64,000 nt of DNA from Brevundimonas sp. MYb52 (GCF_002979535.1 NZ_PCPB01000008.1:1-64000); one strand, 5' to 3'. Numbered from the stretch's first letter, positions 40,828 through 50,446 are shown. Notes: generated by a model from the letters alone, not told the origin. Program-made: numbers and translations.

Positions 40828-41284
40828 GGAGAAGGTCTCTCTTGGGATGGGCGGCCAGCCGGCGCGAGAAGTCCGCCGCCAGATCGGCCAGGGTGATGGA
40901 GTCCAGCCGGGCCGCCAGCAGGGCGCGCGCGGCGGCATAGGTGTCGGACAGGGCGTCGTTGACGGCGGCCTCGATCAGGCAGCCCTCGGCCTCGACCGGC
41001 GGGGTTTCGGGCAGAAGGCCGGGTTCGCCGAGCGCGGCGTGGACCTGACCCAGGGTGACGCCGTCCAGCGGGCGGGCCAGCCGCCAGCCGCCGCCGTGGC
41101 CCTTCTCGGAGATCACCAGCCCTTGCTCCCTCAGGCCCGCCATGGTGCGGCGGACCACGACGGGGTTGGTCGACAGACAGGTCGCCAGCAGGTCCGAGGT
41201 CATGGGCTGGCCATGACGCTGCTCATGCTCGGCCATGTGCAGCAGGGCGTGGAGGATGTTGGACAGGCGGGAGTCGCGTTTCAT
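40796..41284 (-). CDS. Rrf2 family transcriptional regulator
   Basis: A 162-residue winged-helix regulator: RLSNILHALLHMAEH, then the recognition region TNPVVVRRTMAGLREQGLV and the wing KGHGGGWRLARP. The three-Cys cluster motif of IscR/NsrR is absent; only the Cys in EAEGCLIEAAV is present, as in YwnA-type members, so Fe-S sensing is unlikely. It is followed by the overlapping TrxR-like gene, its probable target. An inverted repeat GTAAC-N7-GTTAC abuts its start, suggesting autorepression. Confidence 0.9.
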   Translation of the reverse strand: MKRDSRLSNILHALLHMAEHEQRHGQPMTSDLLATCLSTNPVVVRRTMAGLREQGLVISEKGHGGGWRLARPLDGVTLGQVHAALGEPGLLPETPPVEAEGCLIEAAVNDALSDTYAAARALLAARLDSITLADLAADFSRRLAAHPKRDLLHAHQRKSDAS

Positions 41285-41301
41285 GTAACTTCAATTGTTA
41301 C
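41285..41301. promoter_or_regulatory. Inverted-repeat operator of the Rrf2 regulator
   Basis: GTAAC (41285-41289), seven bases, GTTAC (41297-41301), a perfect dyad directly adjacent to the rrf2-like start codon at 41284. Confidence 0.55.
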
Positions 41302-41342
41302 GTGATGCGTCGCACGTCAAGACGGGGCGTGGAAATTAGTTT

Positions 41343-42092
41343 TCAGGCGTCCGGAGCCACGTCTTTGAGGAAGGCCGTGAAGCGACGAAGGGCTTCCAGC
41401 GTCAGATCGGGGTCGTGGCGCATCGGGCCGTTGCTGGTGGGTTCGTCAAAGGCGTGGGTGCCTTCGGCGACCCAGCTTTCGACCTCGGAGCCGCAGTCGC
41501 GGATCATGGCGTTGACCCGCTCGGCGTTCGATACCGTGGTCAGGTGGTCGCGCCTGGCCGTCATGGCCAGGACGCGCGGACAGTGCCGCCACGGCTTCAT
41601 CCTGTTGAAGGCCCAGGCGCCGACATAGGGGTAGGCCAGCCACACCGCCTTGACGCCCGACAGGTCGCAGTCGCCGGGGTTGGCCACGCCCATGCGGCCC
41701 GGCTGCGGGTCTTCGCTCATCATCTCCATGATCGACCAGCCGCCGTGGCTCCAGCCGGCGAGCGACAGCATGGCGGGATCGACATCGGGGCGACGCGAAA
41801 CGCCCTGGATGACGGCCAGCAGGTCCCCCGCCCGCTCATAGCCGCGCAGCACCAGGCCGGTGCAGACCGTGGTCAGGGTGAAGGCCCGGTTCCAGCCGCG
41901 CGGGCCATAGGAATCGACGATGAAGGCGCGCCAGCCCGCCGCCTTGGCCGCTTCGGCGTAGCGCGGCAGGTGGTCCCGCAGGCCGCCGCAGCCGTGGAAC
42001 AGCAGCACCGCCGGACGCGGCCGATCGTCGTCGGGCCCGACCACGGTCACGTGCGGTTCCAGCATGGCCCAGCGGGCGTCGAGCGTATCCAT
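41343..42092 (-). CDS. Dienelactone hydrolase-like alpha/beta hydrolase
   Basis: A 249-residue alpha/beta hydrolase. The oxyanion-region motif VLLFHGCGGLRDH is near residue 30, the nucleophile elbow is GWSHGG (about residue 114), an acid candidate lies in AMTARRDHLT, and the catalytic His in EGTHAFDE. The overall shape matches the dienelactone hydrolase family (PF01738). No neighbouring catabolic cluster points to a substrate. It is upstream of the rrf2-like gene on the same strand, with the Rrf2 operator region between. Confidence 0.85.
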   Translation of the reverse strand: MDTLDARWAMLEPHVTVVGPDDDRPRPAVLLFHGCGGLRDHLPRYAEAAKAAGWRAFIVDSYGPRGWNRAFTLTTVCTGLVLRGYERAGDLLAVIQGVSRRPDVDPAMLSLAGWSHGGWSIMEMMSEDPQPGRMGVANPGDCDLSGVKAVWLAYPYVGAWAFNRMKPWRHCPRVLAMTARRDHLTTVSNAERVNAMIRDCGSEVESWVAEGTHAFDEPTSNGPMRHDPDLTLEALRRFTAFLKDVAPDA

Positions 42093-42142
42093 CGGCCCAG
42101 CTTAGAGGTTCGCGACTGCGAGGAAAGGGGGCTTGCGGTTTC

Positions 42143-42179
42143 GATATATCGATATATCTATGTGGCAGTTCGATATATC
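42143..42179. promoter_or_regulatory. GATATATC operator repeats upstream of the PadR gene
   Basis: Three copies of the palindrome GATATATC (42143-42150, 42151-42158, 42172-42179), the first two abutting. They lie 24-60 bases upstream of the PadR-family start, in an otherwise GC-rich region, as expected for an autoregulatory site. Confidence 0.65.
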
Positions 42180-42202
42180 TAAGTGAAAGAAGCGAGAACC
42201 AT

Positions 42203-42844
42203 ATGAGAGGATCCAGAGGGATCGAAAAGGCAGGTCATGGCTTTGGACGCGACCGTCACGGCGGCCACGGAATGGGTCATGGTCATGGCCACGGCTTCGG
42301 CCGAGGCGGTCACGGCCGTCACATGCGGCCTGAAGGCATGGGCGGCGAAGGCCGGATGCGCGGCGAGCGCCACGGGCGGCGTGGCGGCGGCGGACGCATG
42401 TTCGAGCACGGCGCCCTGCGCTGGGTGCTGCTATCGATGATCGCCGACAAGCCGAGCCACGGCTATGAACTGATCAAGGGCATCGAAAGCCGCATGGGCG
42501 GGACCTACGCCCCCAGCCCCGGCGTCATCTATCCCAGTCTGGCCCTGCTGGAGGACATGGGCGCGGTCAGCGTCGCCGCCGAGGGCGGCAAGAAGCGCTA
42601 CGCGATCACCGACGAGGGCCGCCGTCTGCTGGACGAGAACGCCGAGGCTCTGGCCCACATCGACATGAAGATGAAGGCCCTGCGCGGTCGCCCCGACCGA
42701 CCGGCGCGCATCGCCCAGGCCATCGAGGCCCTGCGCACCGCCACCCATCAACGCCTGACCCAGGAGCCGCCGCTGAGCGAAGCCGAGGTCGAGGCCATCG
42801 CCGACCTGCTGGAAACGGCCGCCGAAAAGGTGCGTCAGGCATGA
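42203..42844 (+). CDS. YqjI-like PadR family regulator with His/Gly-rich N-terminus
   Basis: A 213-residue repressor. Residues 1-65 are Gly/His/Arg-rich with HGHGHG, a likely metal-binding extension; residues 66-150 form the PadR winged helix (MFEHGALRWVLLSMIADKPSHGYELIK, then TYAPSPGVIYPSLALLEDMG). This domain order is that of E. coli YqjI, a nickel-responsive repressor of the ferric reductase gene yqjH. Here the extension has no Cys, unlike YqjI. The downstream gene is the yqjH homologue, overlapping by four bases, and GATATATC repeats lie upstream. Confidence 0.88.
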   Translation: MRGSRGIEKAGHGFGRDRHGGHGMGHGHGHGFGRGGHGRHMRPEGMGGEGRMRGERHGRRGGGGRMFEHGALRWVLLSMIADKPSHGYELIKGIESRMGGTYAPSPGVIYPSLALLEDMGAVSVAAEGGKKRYAITDEGRRLLDENAEALAHIDMKMKALRGRPDRPARIAQAIEALRTATHQRLTQEPPLSEAEVEAIADLLETAAEKVRQA

Positions 42845-43656
42845 CCGAGACCCATCTGCGGCAACCCCGTCGGGTCCGCCATGAGCTGAAGTTCCGTCGC
42901 GCCCGCGTCGAGGCGGTCGAACAACTGACGCCGGTGTTGAAGCGCATTGTCCTGACCGGCGAGGAGCTGGAGGGCTTCTTCAGCCCCGGCTTCGACGACC
43001 ATGTGAAGATCCTTCCGACAGCGCGCGGTCAGGCTCTGGTTCTGCCCACGGTCGGGCCGGAGGGGCCGGTCTTTGCGGAGCCGAAACCGATAGCGCGCGA
43101 CTACACCCCGCGCGCTTTCGATGCGGCCAACCGAAGGCTGACCATCGACTTCGCGGTCGGCCACGGCGGCCCGGCCACGGCCTGGGCCGAGGATGCGCGG
43201 GTCGGCGACGAACTGGGTCTGGGCGGGCCGCGCGGTTCCTTCCTGATCCCTACCAGCTTCGCCGAGCATCTGCTGGTGGGGGACGAGGCGGCCATTCCCG
43301 CCATCGCCCGACGGCTGGAGGAACTGCCGGCCGGGGCGCGGGCCGTCGCCTGCATCGAGGTCAATGACGCGACGGGCGAACTGCAGCTAGCCAGCGCCGC
43401 CGAGGTCGAGATCGTCTGGGTCCACCGCAAGGGCGGGCCGCGCGGTCGGGCCGAGGCCCTGACGGCGGCGGCGGTCGCGGCGGCGCGGCGGATCGATCCG
43501 GCCGACGCCTATGTCTGGGTCGCCTGCGAGTCCACGGTCGCGCGGTCCATGCGATCGGCTCTGCTGGCGGCCCGACCGTTCAATCCGAAATGGATGAAGG
43601 TCGCCGGCTACTGGCGCCTGGGCCGCGCCGGCTCGCACGAGGTGATCGAGGACTGA
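42841..43656 (+). CDS. Siderophore-interacting protein (YqjH-like ferric reductase)
   Basis: A 271-residue NAD(P)H-dependent flavoprotein that reduces ferric siderophores in the cytoplasm. The FAD-binding motif is RDYTPRAFD (about residue 84), followed by DFAVGHGGPATAWAEDA and GPRGSFLIP. The C-terminal SIP domain has VGDEAAIPAIARRLEEL and ends with KVAGYWRLGRAG. It is co-transcribed with, and presumably repressed by, the YqjI-like PadR regulator. Followed by a shared bidirectional terminator facing purH. Confidence 0.92.
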   Translation: MTETHLRQPRRVRHELKFRRARVEAVEQLTPVLKRIVLTGEELEGFFSPGFDDHVKILPTARGQALVLPTVGPEGPVFAEPKPIARDYTPRAFDAANRRLTIDFAVGHGGPATAWAEDARVGDELGLGGPRGSFLIPTSFAEHLLVGDEAAIPAIARRLEELPAGARAVACIEVNDATGELQLASAAEVEIVWVHRKGGPRGRAEALTAAAVAAARRIDPADAYVWVACESTVARSMRSALLAARPFNPKWMKVAGYWRLGRAGSHEVIED

Positions 43657-43662
43657 CGCGAG

Positions 43663-43703
43663 CAAAAGAAAAGGCGCTGCCGACGACCGGCAGCGCCTTT
43701 CTT
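43663..43703. terminator. Bidirectional terminator between SIP and purH
   Basis: Perfect 13-bp stem AAAGGCGCTGCCG (43670-43682) with its complement (43688-43700), loop ACGAC. A-rich on the left and T-rich on the right, so it can serve both convergent genes. Confidence 0.85.
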
Positions 43704-43704
43704 C

Positions 43705-43746
43705 CGCTCGAGCAGCGGGCGACCGCGTCGCTCGCGTTAGCGCCCT
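43705..43746 (-). repeat. 3'-UTR structured element, purH copy
   Basis: On the minus strand it begins six bases after the purH stop with GGGCGCTAACG. Outer arms CGCT and AGCG; inner stem GCGAGCGAC and GTCGCCCGC (one mismatch) around a GCG triloop; 3' side CTGCTCGAGCG. It precedes the purH terminator. Same orientation relative to the gene as the mdh, asd and sucD copies. Confidence 0.7.
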
Positions 43747-43752
43747 TCCAGC

Positions 43753-45357
43753 CTAGTGCCGGAAGACGCGGACGCCCGTGAAGGCCATGGCGATGTTGTT
43801 CTCGTCGGCGGCGGCGATGACCTCGGCGTCACGCATCGAGCCGCCGGGCTGGATCACCGCCGTGGCGCCGGCCGCGATGGCTTCCAGCAGGCCGTCGGCG
43901 AAGGGGAAGAAGGCTTCCGACGCACAGGCCGAGCCTTGCGCCAGCGAATGGGCCAGGCCCTTGGCCTCGCCCGCTTCCTTGGCGCGGATGGCGGCGATGC
44001 GGGCGCTGTCGCGGCGGTTCATCTGGCCGGCGCCGATGCCCGCCGTCTGGCCGTCCTTGGCGTAGACGATGGCGTTGGACTTGACGTGCTTGGCCACGGT
44101 GAAGGCGAACAGCATATCCTGGATCTCGGTCGGGGTCGGCTGGCGACGGGTGACGATCTTCAGGTCCGAGGGCTTGATCAGCGAGGCGTCGCGCGACTGC
44201 ACCAGGAAGCCGCCGGCCACTGAGCGGAACACCTCGCCCGCGCCGTGCGGGTTCGGAAGACCATCCGTGATCAGCAGGCGCAGGTTCTTCTTGGCGGCGA
44301 AGACTTCCTTGGCTTCCTCGTCGGCGCCGGGGGCGATGACCACCTCGGTGAAGATGCCGGTGATGGCGCGGGCGTCTTCACCGTTCAGCGGGCGGTTGAC
44401 GGCGATGACGCCGCCAAAGGCCGAGACGGCGTCGCATTCCAGCGCGCGGGCATAGGCTTCCGACAGGGTGGCCCCGACGGCCACGCCGCAGGGGTTGGCG
44501 TGCTTGACGATGACGCAGGCCGGGGCCTCGAACTCGGCCACCAGCTCATAGGCGGCGTCGGCGTCGGCGATGTTGTTGTAGCCCAGCTCCTTGCCCTGAA
44601 CCTGTTCGGCATAGGCCACGCCCGGACGCTTTTCGCCGGTGCGGTAGAAGGCGCCGGTCTGATGCGGGTTCTCGCCATAGCGCAGGGTCTGGGCCAGCGA
44701 ACCGGCGATCGACTTGCGGGCCGGGGCGGCGTCGTTCAGCTGAGCGGCGAACCAGCCGGACACGGCGGCGTCATAGGCGGCGGTGCGGGCGAAGGCGCGG
44801 GCGGCCAATTGTTTGCGCAGGGCCAGGGTGGTCAAACCGTCGGCCTTCAGCGCCTCAAGGATCAGGCCTATGCTTTCGCCATCCACGGCGACGGCGACGT
44901 GGCCGTGGTTCTTGGAGCCCGAGCGGATCATGGCCGGGCCGCCGATGTCGATGTTCTCGATGGCCGCTTCAAAGCCGCCGCCGTCCTCGACCGTCTTCTC
45001 GAACGGATAAAGGTCGATCCAGACGATATCGATGGCGCCGATGTTGTGGGCGGTCATGGCCTCGGCGTGGGCCGGGGCGTTCCTCACGCCCAGCAGGCCG
45101 CCGTGCACCACGGGGTGCAGGGTCTTGACTCGGCCGTCCATCATTTCGGGGAAGCCGGTCAGATCGGCCACGTCCTTGACCGGCAGGCCATAGCCCGCGA
45201 TCGCCGCCTTGGTGCCGCCGGTGGAGACCAGCTCGACGCCGAGCCCGGCCAGGGTGCGCGCGACATCCTCCAGCCCGGCCTTGTCCGACAATGAAATCAG
45301 GGCGCGGACGGGTTTGATCGCGTCCGGGGCGGGCGGAAAGTCGGGAGCGGCGGGCAT
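43753..45357 (-). CDS. purH: Bifunctional AICAR transformylase/IMP cyclohydrolase PurH
   Basis: Performs the last two steps of IMP synthesis. The 534-residue protein has the N-terminal MGS-like cyclohydrolase domain ([31 protein letters not shown], where the Lys is catalytic) and the C-terminal transformylase domain with [14 protein letters not shown], the KH motif residues. The tail [30 protein letters not shown] is typical. It is the last gene of a minus-strand set with rpe, a heparinase-like gene and a hypothetical gene; a structured 3' element follows its stop. Confidence 0.97.
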   Translation of the reverse strand: MPAAPDFPPAPDAIKPVRALISLSDKAGLEDVARTLAGLGVELVSTGGTKAAIAGYGLPVKDVADLTGFPEMMDGRVKTLHPVVHGGLLGVRNAPAHAEAMTAHNIGAIDIVWIDLYPFEKTVEDGGGFEAAIENIDIGGPAMIRSGSKNHGHVAVAVDGESIGLILEALKADGLTTLALRKQLAARAFARTAAYDAAVSGWFAAQLNDAAPARKSIAGSLAQTLRYGENPHQTGAFYRTGEKRPGVAYAEQVQGKELGYNNIADADAAYELVAEFEAPACVIVKHANPCGVAVGATLSEAYARALECDAVSAFGGVIAVNRPLNGEDARAITGIFTEVVIAPGADEEAKEVFAAKKNLRLLITDGLPNPHGAGEVFRSVAGGFLVQSRDASLIKPSDLKIVTRRQPTPTEIQDMLFAFTVAKHVKSNAIVYAKDGQTAGIGAGQMNRRDSARIAAIRAKEAGEAKGLAHSLAQGSACASEAFFPFADGLLEAIAAGATAVIQPGGSMRDAEVIAAADENNIAMAFTGVRVFRH

Positions 45358-45423
45358 GGGCGGCGTCCGTTAACAGCTGGGGCGGGGAGATGGCGCGGCC
45401 TCTAGCACCATCGGGGCGCGGCG

Positions 45424-45810
45424 TCAGCCCTTGGCGACCTCAGCCTTGGGCGCGACCATGAAGTCGCCCCGTTGCGCGGGGCGCCAGTCCGCTTCTGGCG
45501 GCCAGCTGTTCTTGGGCCCCGACCATCGGGCCGCCATGTAGGTCTCAGGCTCTAGCCGCTCGCCATTCAACAAGAGCACGCACTGAATGCTCAGGATGCG
45601 TGCCGACATGCGAACCGACAGTTCGCCCTCGCCGATCATGGTCAGCCAGGGCTCAGCATAGGCCTGGTGCGTGCGGAACATGCCCCGGCTGTCCTGGACG
45701 GTCTCGTCGTTGACCCTCAACCGTTCCTGAGCCCAGCCCAGCCAGTTGAAGGCGTTGTCCACCATCACGGTCGAGTTGCCGACCCGGTAGGTCCAACGCT
45801 GACAGATCAT
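45424..45810 (-). CDS. Hypothetical protein between heparinase-like gene and purH
   Basis: A 128-residue protein, start ATG 45810 (or GTG 45816 overlapping the upstream stop). No domain was recognised. It is probably a soluble beta-rich protein: alternating hydrophobic residues in YRVGNSTVMVDNAFNW, ELSVRMSARILSIQCVLLLNG, and several Trp residues. It follows the heparinase-like gene by five bases, so the two are co-transcribed. The frame remains open farther upstream, but that stretch is antisense-like readthrough of the heparinase gene in another frame. Function unknown. Confidence 0.6.
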   Translation of the reverse strand: MICQRWTYRVGNSTVMVDNAFNWLGWAQERLRVNDETVQDSRGMFRTHQAYAEPWLTMIGEGELSVRMSARILSIQCVLLLNGERLEPETYMAARWSGPKNSWPPEADWRPAQRGDFMVAPKAEVAKG

Positions 45811-45815
45811 CAGCA

Positions 45816-47630
45816 CTAGTGCGGGTCGCCCGCCGCGCCGGCGGGGCTCAGCTTCCAGCGGATCTTGGTGTCGGCGTCGGTGCGGGCGGAGCCGCGGACG
45901 ACGATCTGCAAGGAGCGCCGGGTCAGGCCCTCGTCGACGTGGACGGCGGGTTCGATGGCCACGTCGGGGCCGTCGCTGCGGAACCACCAGCCACGACCCG
46001 AATGACCGCGCAGCAGGATGGAGCGGCGGTCGCGGGCCAGGGAGGCCTGGACGCCGGGCTCCAGTTGGAAGCGCAGGGCGTAGGGGGCGGCGATGGCGCG
46101 GGTCACGTCGGGGCGGCCTTCGGGCGGATGCAGGCGTTCCTCGGCGCGCAACTCGTCCAGACGCTGATCCAGATAGAGCCGGCGCTGATGCATCAGGCCG
46201 TAGAGCGGCATCCAGCCGTCGTGCTCGACCTCGAGCCAGACGGCGCCGTCGCCTTCGCGATGGTCGCGGGTGACGTGCAGGGCCGGGCCGATCAGGCGGG
46301 GGCCCAGAAGGTCGGCCTTCCAGCCGGACAGGGGTTCGCCCAGGGGCTGTTCGCCCAGCGTCAGGGTCGAGGCGCCGGGCGTCAGGCGCAGGGCCTGACG
46401 GTCGAGGGCGCGTGGGGTCCATCCGGCCGAGGTGAACAGGCGGTCGCGGCCGCAGACGACTTCCAGCGCCGCCGGTTGACCGCAAGCGGCGGCCGACCAG
46501 GCGCCGCGCGCCGGGGCCTCGACATCGACCATGACGGTCAGCAGGGGGCTGGAGATACGCACCAGTCCACCGATCGCGCCGCTGGGCGGGGCGGCGGGTG
46601 CATCATCATGGGCGCGGGCGGCGGCGACGCGTTCCGGCGTGGACGGCCCACCGCCCTGGAAGGCGGCCAGGCGACCGTCGGGCAGGGCCAGGATGCGAAG
46701 GCTGGTCGTCAGGCGCGAGATGGCGGCGGCCACCGGCTCGGGCGTCGGCTCGGACAGCTGGGCCAGGGCGTCGTCCAGGGTCAGCAGGTCGAGCAGCAGC
46801 TCCAGACCCATTTCCGGGGCGCGGGCGGCGTGGTGGCCGTCGGCGCCGACCGTGACCTCCAGAGCGTGGGGCAGGCGTTTCAGCGCGGTGCGACGGACGC
46901 CGGCCCCAGCCTTGCCCGCCAGGGCGCAGCCGGCGATGGCGGCGGCGGTCAGGCGCTCGGCTCGGCCCATCAGGCCGCCGGGCGGACGCAGCAGCTGGCG
47001 GGCTTGCCGGGCCAGAATATCGGTCAGGCGCAGGCGCTCAAGCTCGGTCGCCACCCCGGCCAGACGCCGTCCGGCGCAGGCCAGATGATAGGTGCGCCGC
47101 GCCAGGATGTCGGGGTCCCACGAGAAGGGCGACCAGCGGTTGAAGATGTCGTCCCAGGCCAGCGTCAGCGCCAGGGCTTCGCGCAGGCCGCGATCGCCGT
47201 GGGCCATCATCTCGGGCATCCAGACGAAGGCGTGCAGTTCGACGGCGAAGGCCCGGCTGGGGGTGGGGCGGTTCCACAGGTCCGCCGGACCCTCGGCGTC
47301 GAGGCTGAGCCCGGCCAGTGTAAAACGGCCCGACAGCAGGGGGCGAGGCGCTTCTTCGCGCAGGGGGCGGAAGTCGCGCGGGCTGACCGCGAAGCCGTCG
47401 GCGCGGGCGCCCTTCAACGTCATCGTATAGCCGGGCAGGCCGTAGAGCTCGATCCACAGCTGGCGCGCGGCCAACTGCCCGGCGACGGCGGCCCAGAGCG
47501 CAGGGTCGGCCTTGGGGCCGCCCGTGGCGCGCACCGGAGTGCGGACCGGCGCGCCCTTCAGGCCGGGAATGTGGCCCTCGGTCAGGCCGCCTTCTGTTTC
47601 GCGCGGGGCGAAGGGGCCGAGGGGGCTCAC
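45816..47630 (-). CDS. Heparinase II/III family protein
   Basis: A 604-residue protein. The N-terminal half is a helical (alpha/alpha toroid) domain with [25 protein letters not shown] and [18 protein letters not shown], and the C-terminal half is beta-sandwich, as in the heparinase II/III family. No signal peptide is visible. A gene of this type next to rpe and purH is a recurring alphaproteobacterial arrangement, suggesting a housekeeping polysaccharide-related role rather than heparin breakdown. It overlaps rpe by four bases. Confidence 0.88.
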   Translation of the reverse strand: MSPLGPFAPRETEGGLTEGHIPGLKGAPVRTPVRATGGPKADPALWAAVAGQLAARQLWIELYGLPGYTMTLKGARADGFAVSPRDFRPLREEAPRPLLSGRFTLAGLSLDAEGPADLWNRPTPSRAFAVELHAFVWMPEMMAHGDRGLREALALTLAWDDIFNRWSPFSWDPDILARRTYHLACAGRRLAGVATELERLRLTDILARQARQLLRPPGGLMGRAERLTAAAIAGCALAGKAGAGVRRTALKRLPHALEVTVGADGHHAARAPEMGLELLLDLLTLDDALAQLSEPTPEPVAAAISRLTTSLRILALPDGRLAAFQGGGPSTPERVAAARAHDDAPAAPPSGAIGGLVRISSPLLTVMVDVEAPARGAWSAAACGQPAALEVVCGRDRLFTSAGWTPRALDRQALRLTPGASTLTLGEQPLGEPLSGWKADLLGPRLIGPALHVTRDHREGDGAVWLEVEHDGWMPLYGLMHQRRLYLDQRLDELRAEERLHPPEGRPDVTRAIAAPYALRFQLEPGVQASLARDRRSILLRGHSGRGWWFRSDGPDVAIEPAVHVDEGLTRRSLQIVVRGSARTDADTKIRWKLSPAGAAGDPH

Positions 47631-48307
47631 GCGGCGGCGGCTTTCAGAGCCTGGATGTTGGCGGCGTAGGCGTCCGGTCCGCCCTTGAAGACGAAGGAGC
47701 CGGCGACCAGGGCGTCGGCCCCGGCGGACAGGCAGGCTCCGGCGTTGGCGGCGACCACGCCGCCGTCCACCTGCAGGTGGGCCTTGGACCCGGCGCGGTC
47801 GAGGATGGCGCGGGCGCGCTCGATCTTCTTCAGCGAGGACTCGATGAATTTCTGACCGCCGAAGCCGGGGTTGACCGACATGATCAGCACCAGGTCGACC
47901 AGGTCGACGGCCTCTTCCAGCACGCTCAGCGGCGTGGCCGGGTTGAAGACCAGACCGGCCTTGGCGCCCAGCTGGCGGATCTGACCCAGGGTGCGGTGGA
48001 CGTGTGGGCCGCTTTCGGGGTGGACGCTCATGATGTCGGCGCCCGCCGCGCGATAGGCCTCCAGCCAGTTATCGACCGGGGCCACCATCAGGTGCACGTC
48101 GAACGGCAGGGTGGTGTGGGGGCGCAGCGCCTTCACCACGTCCGGGCCGATGGTCAGGTTGGGCACGAAATGGCCGTCCATGACGTCGACGTGAATCCAG
48201 TCAGCGCCCGCGGCCTCCAGGGCGCGGACTTCTTCACCCAGCTTGGCGAAGTCGCTGGCGAGGATGGAGGGGCAGATGAGCGGGGCGGTCGCAGTCGTCT
48301 GGGTCAT
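47627..48307 (-). CDS. rpe: Ribulose-phosphate 3-epimerase
   Basis: Interconverts ribulose 5-phosphate and xylulose 5-phosphate in the pentose phosphate pathway. The 226-residue TIM barrel has the substrate/metal segments [31 protein letters not shown] (His and Asp metal ligands), [19 protein letters not shown], and the phosphate-binding VDGGV near the end. First gene in the rpe-heparinase-hypothetical-purH set; the stop overlaps the next start (ATGA). Confidence 0.96.
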   Translation of the reverse strand: MTQTTATAPLICPSILASDFAKLGEEVRALEAAGADWIHVDVMDGHFVPNLTIGPDVVKALRPHTTLPFDVHLMVAPVDNWLEAYRAAGADIMSVHPESGPHVHRTLGQIRQLGAKAGLVFNPATPLSVLEEAVDLVDLVLIMSVNPGFGGQKFIESSLKKIERARAILDRAGSKAHLQVDGGVVAANAGACLSAGADALVAGSFVFKGGPDAYAANIQALKAAAA

Positions 48308-48516
48308 GGTTCTGCGACTTACGGCCCCTTGGCGCGAGGGGCAAGCCGGGCCGCTGACGCAGGGCGGCGCGGCAGGTGTTCACTGGCGCTTCGCGAACGG
48401 TCGGCGGTGGTTGTTGGCGAAGGCGCGGCGGTCGAGGACGCAAGGCCGCTGGCGGGGTTCGGCGGGGCGAGGGAGGAGGGGGCGACTGCTTCAACCGCCC
48501 CTCGACAGGACCCGTC

Positions 48517-48933
48517 ATGATCCGCTCCCTCGCCGTCGCCGCCCTGCTGGCTCTTGCTTCTCCCGCCCTGGCGCAGAACGCCGACAACCGCCTGACCCTG
48601 ACCTTCGAGACGGGCGCCGAAACCGGCGCGGTTCTGGTCGCCCTCTATGACAGCGAGGCCGCCTATGAGGGCGGTCAGCCGGCGCGCGTGGCCCAGGTCG
48701 ATGTGGCCGGGGGGCAGCGCGAGGCGGTGTTCGACCTGCCCGCCGGGACCTATGGCATGAAGGCCGTTCACGACGTCAACGGCAACGGCAAGATGGACGT
48801 CAATCCGTTCGGCATGCCGAGCGAACCCTATGCCTTCTCCAACAATGCGGTGGGCAATATGGGGCCGGCCAAGTGGGACCGCGCCCATTTTGAAGTGTCG
48901 GGCGCCACGGCTCAGACCATCCGCATTCGCTAA
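48517..48933 (+). CDS. Exported DUF2141 domain protein
   Basis: A 138-residue protein with a signal peptide (cleavage after SPALAQ). The mature part matches DUF2141: LTFETGAETGAVLVALYDSEAAYEGG, AGTYGMKAVHDVNGNGKMDVNPFGMPSEPYAFSNNA (broken here as several short motifs), ending in a hydrophobic strand. DVNGNGKMD looks like a calcium-binding loop. AGGA precedes the ATG at 48517. It is 24 bases upstream of the carotenoid oxygenase gene. The function is unknown; relatives often adjoin carotenoid oxygenases. Confidence 0.87.
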   Translation: MIRSLAVAALLALASPALAQNADNRLTLTFETGAETGAVLVALYDSEAAYEGGQPARVAQVDVAGGQREAVFDLPAGTYGMKAVHDVNGNGKMDVNPFGMPSEPYAFSNNAVGNMGPAKWDRAHFEVSGATAQTIRIR

Positions 48934-48957
48934 GCTCTGATGCTCGGAGAGACCGCC

Positions 48958-50421
48958 ATGACCCCGACCCGTCGCAGCCTGTTCATGGGCGCCGCTGCGC
49001 TTGCAGCCGCCCGCGTCCTGACCCCCGACCGGGCCTATGCCGCGCAGGCGATGAGCGCGACCGCCGACTGGGCCCTGGCCACCGCCGACGTCGAGGGCGA
49101 CGTGGCGCCGCGCGCCCTGCAACTGGTCCACGGCCGGGCGCCGGCCGGGCTGTCGGGCAGCCTCTATCGCAACGGGCCAGCCAAGTTCCGTCGCCCCGGC
49201 GGCTCGGCCCAGCATTGGTTCGACGGCGACGGCCTGATCCGCCGCTGGCGGGTGCAGGATGGTCAGGCAAGCCTGACCGCCCGCTTCGCCGACACGCCCA
49301 AGCGCCGTCAGGAGGCCGAGGTCGGGGCCATGCTGATGCCGGGCTTCGGCACAGTTGCCGATCCGCGCGCCCGTATTGGCTCAGCCGACGACGCCAGTCC
49401 CGCCAACACCTCGGTCCACAAGGTCGGCGGCAAGCTGTGGGCCCTGTGGGAGGCGGGATCGCCCCTGGCCATGGACCCCGAGACGCTTGAAACCGAGGGC
49501 TTTGTCGCCCTGCGTCCCGACCTGAAGAACATGCCCTTCCTGGCCCATCCGCGCATCGAGCCGGACGGCCGCATCTGGAACCTGGGGATCAACGGAAAGC
49601 AGGCCATGGTCTGGCGCCTGGCGGCGGACGGGGGGCTGGAAGACGCCGAGGTGATCGCCCTGCCGCGCGCCAGCTATATCCACGACTTCAGCGCCACGGC
49701 GAAGTCTCTGGTCATCGTGCTGCAGCCCTGGGTGCATACGCGCAACATCATGCCCCTGTCGGCGGCCTTCGAGTGGACGCCGCAGGCCGGGACGCAGATT
49801 CTGGTGATCGACAAGGCTGACCTGAGCCAGCGCCGGATCTATGAACTGCCGCCCTTCGGCTTCTTCCATGCGGGCGACGCCTGGGAAGAGGCGGACGGGA
49901 CCATTCGCCTCGACCTGTGCGCCCACAAGGACATGGATTTCGCCGCACGCGGCGCCCATGAGGTGCTGAACGGCGTGCCCCTGGGTCATGACCCGGCGGA
50001 GCTGGCCATGGTGGTGCTGGAGCCGAACGGTCGCGGGCGGCTGGAACGGACGGGCGTGGTCGGCGAGTTCCCGCGCAGCGACCCGCGTCGCGCCGGTCTG
50101 GCCCGCCGTTTCAGTCTGCACACGACGGGCGAGCGCGCCGACCGGCCCCTGGCCTCGGCGATAGGGGTGACGGACTGGTCGTCAGGCCGCACGCGGTCCT
50201 TCGACTTCGGCCCCGACCATGTGACCGATGAGATGGTCTATGTGCCCAGGCCGGGCGGGACGCACGAGGCCGACGCCTGGCTGGTCGGCCCAAGCATCAA
50301 CCTGAAGGCGGGGGTTAGCGAACTGCACGTCCTGGACCTGATGCACGTCGAGGACGGCCCCGTCGCCACATGGCGCGCCGACGTGGCCCTGCCGGCGGCG
50401 TTTCATGGCAACTGGGTGTGA
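48958..50421 (+). CDS. Carotenoid oxygenase family protein (Tat-exported)
   Basis: A 487-residue non-heme iron dioxygenase of the RPE65/CCD family that cleaves polyene or stilbene-like double bonds. The four iron-binding histidines can be placed: H197 in LAHPR, H242 in IHDFSAT, H304 in FFHAGD and H483 in AFHGNWV. The start MTPTRRSLFMGAAALAAA is a twin-arginine signal, so the folded holoenzyme is exported. ATG 48958 follows GGAGAG; an upstream ATG at 48940 is less likely. The substrate is unknown. It shares an operon with the DUF2141 gene. Confidence 0.9.
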   Translation: MTPTRRSLFMGAAALAAARVLTPDRAYAAQAMSATADWALATADVEGDVAPRALQLVHGRAPAGLSGSLYRNGPAKFRRPGGSAQHWFDGDGLIRRWRVQDGQASLTARFADTPKRRQEAEVGAMLMPGFGTVADPRARIGSADDASPANTSVHKVGGKLWALWEAGSPLAMDPETLETEGFVALRPDLKNMPFLAHPRIEPDGRIWNLGINGKQAMVWRLAADGGLEDAEVIALPRASYIHDFSATAKSLVIVLQPWVHTRNIMPLSAAFEWTPQAGTQILVIDKADLSQRRIYELPPFGFFHAGDAWEEADGTIRLDLCAHKDMDFAARGAHEVLNGVPLGHDPAELAMVVLEPNGRGRLERTGVVGEFPRSDPRRAGLARRFSLHTTGERADRPLASAIGVTDWSSGRTRSFDFGPDHVTDEMVYVPRPGGTHEADAWLVGPSINLKAGVSELHVLDLMHVEDGPVATWRADVALPAAFHGNWV

Positions 50422-50446
50422 GGCGAGGGCGCCTTTGCGGTCGAAC

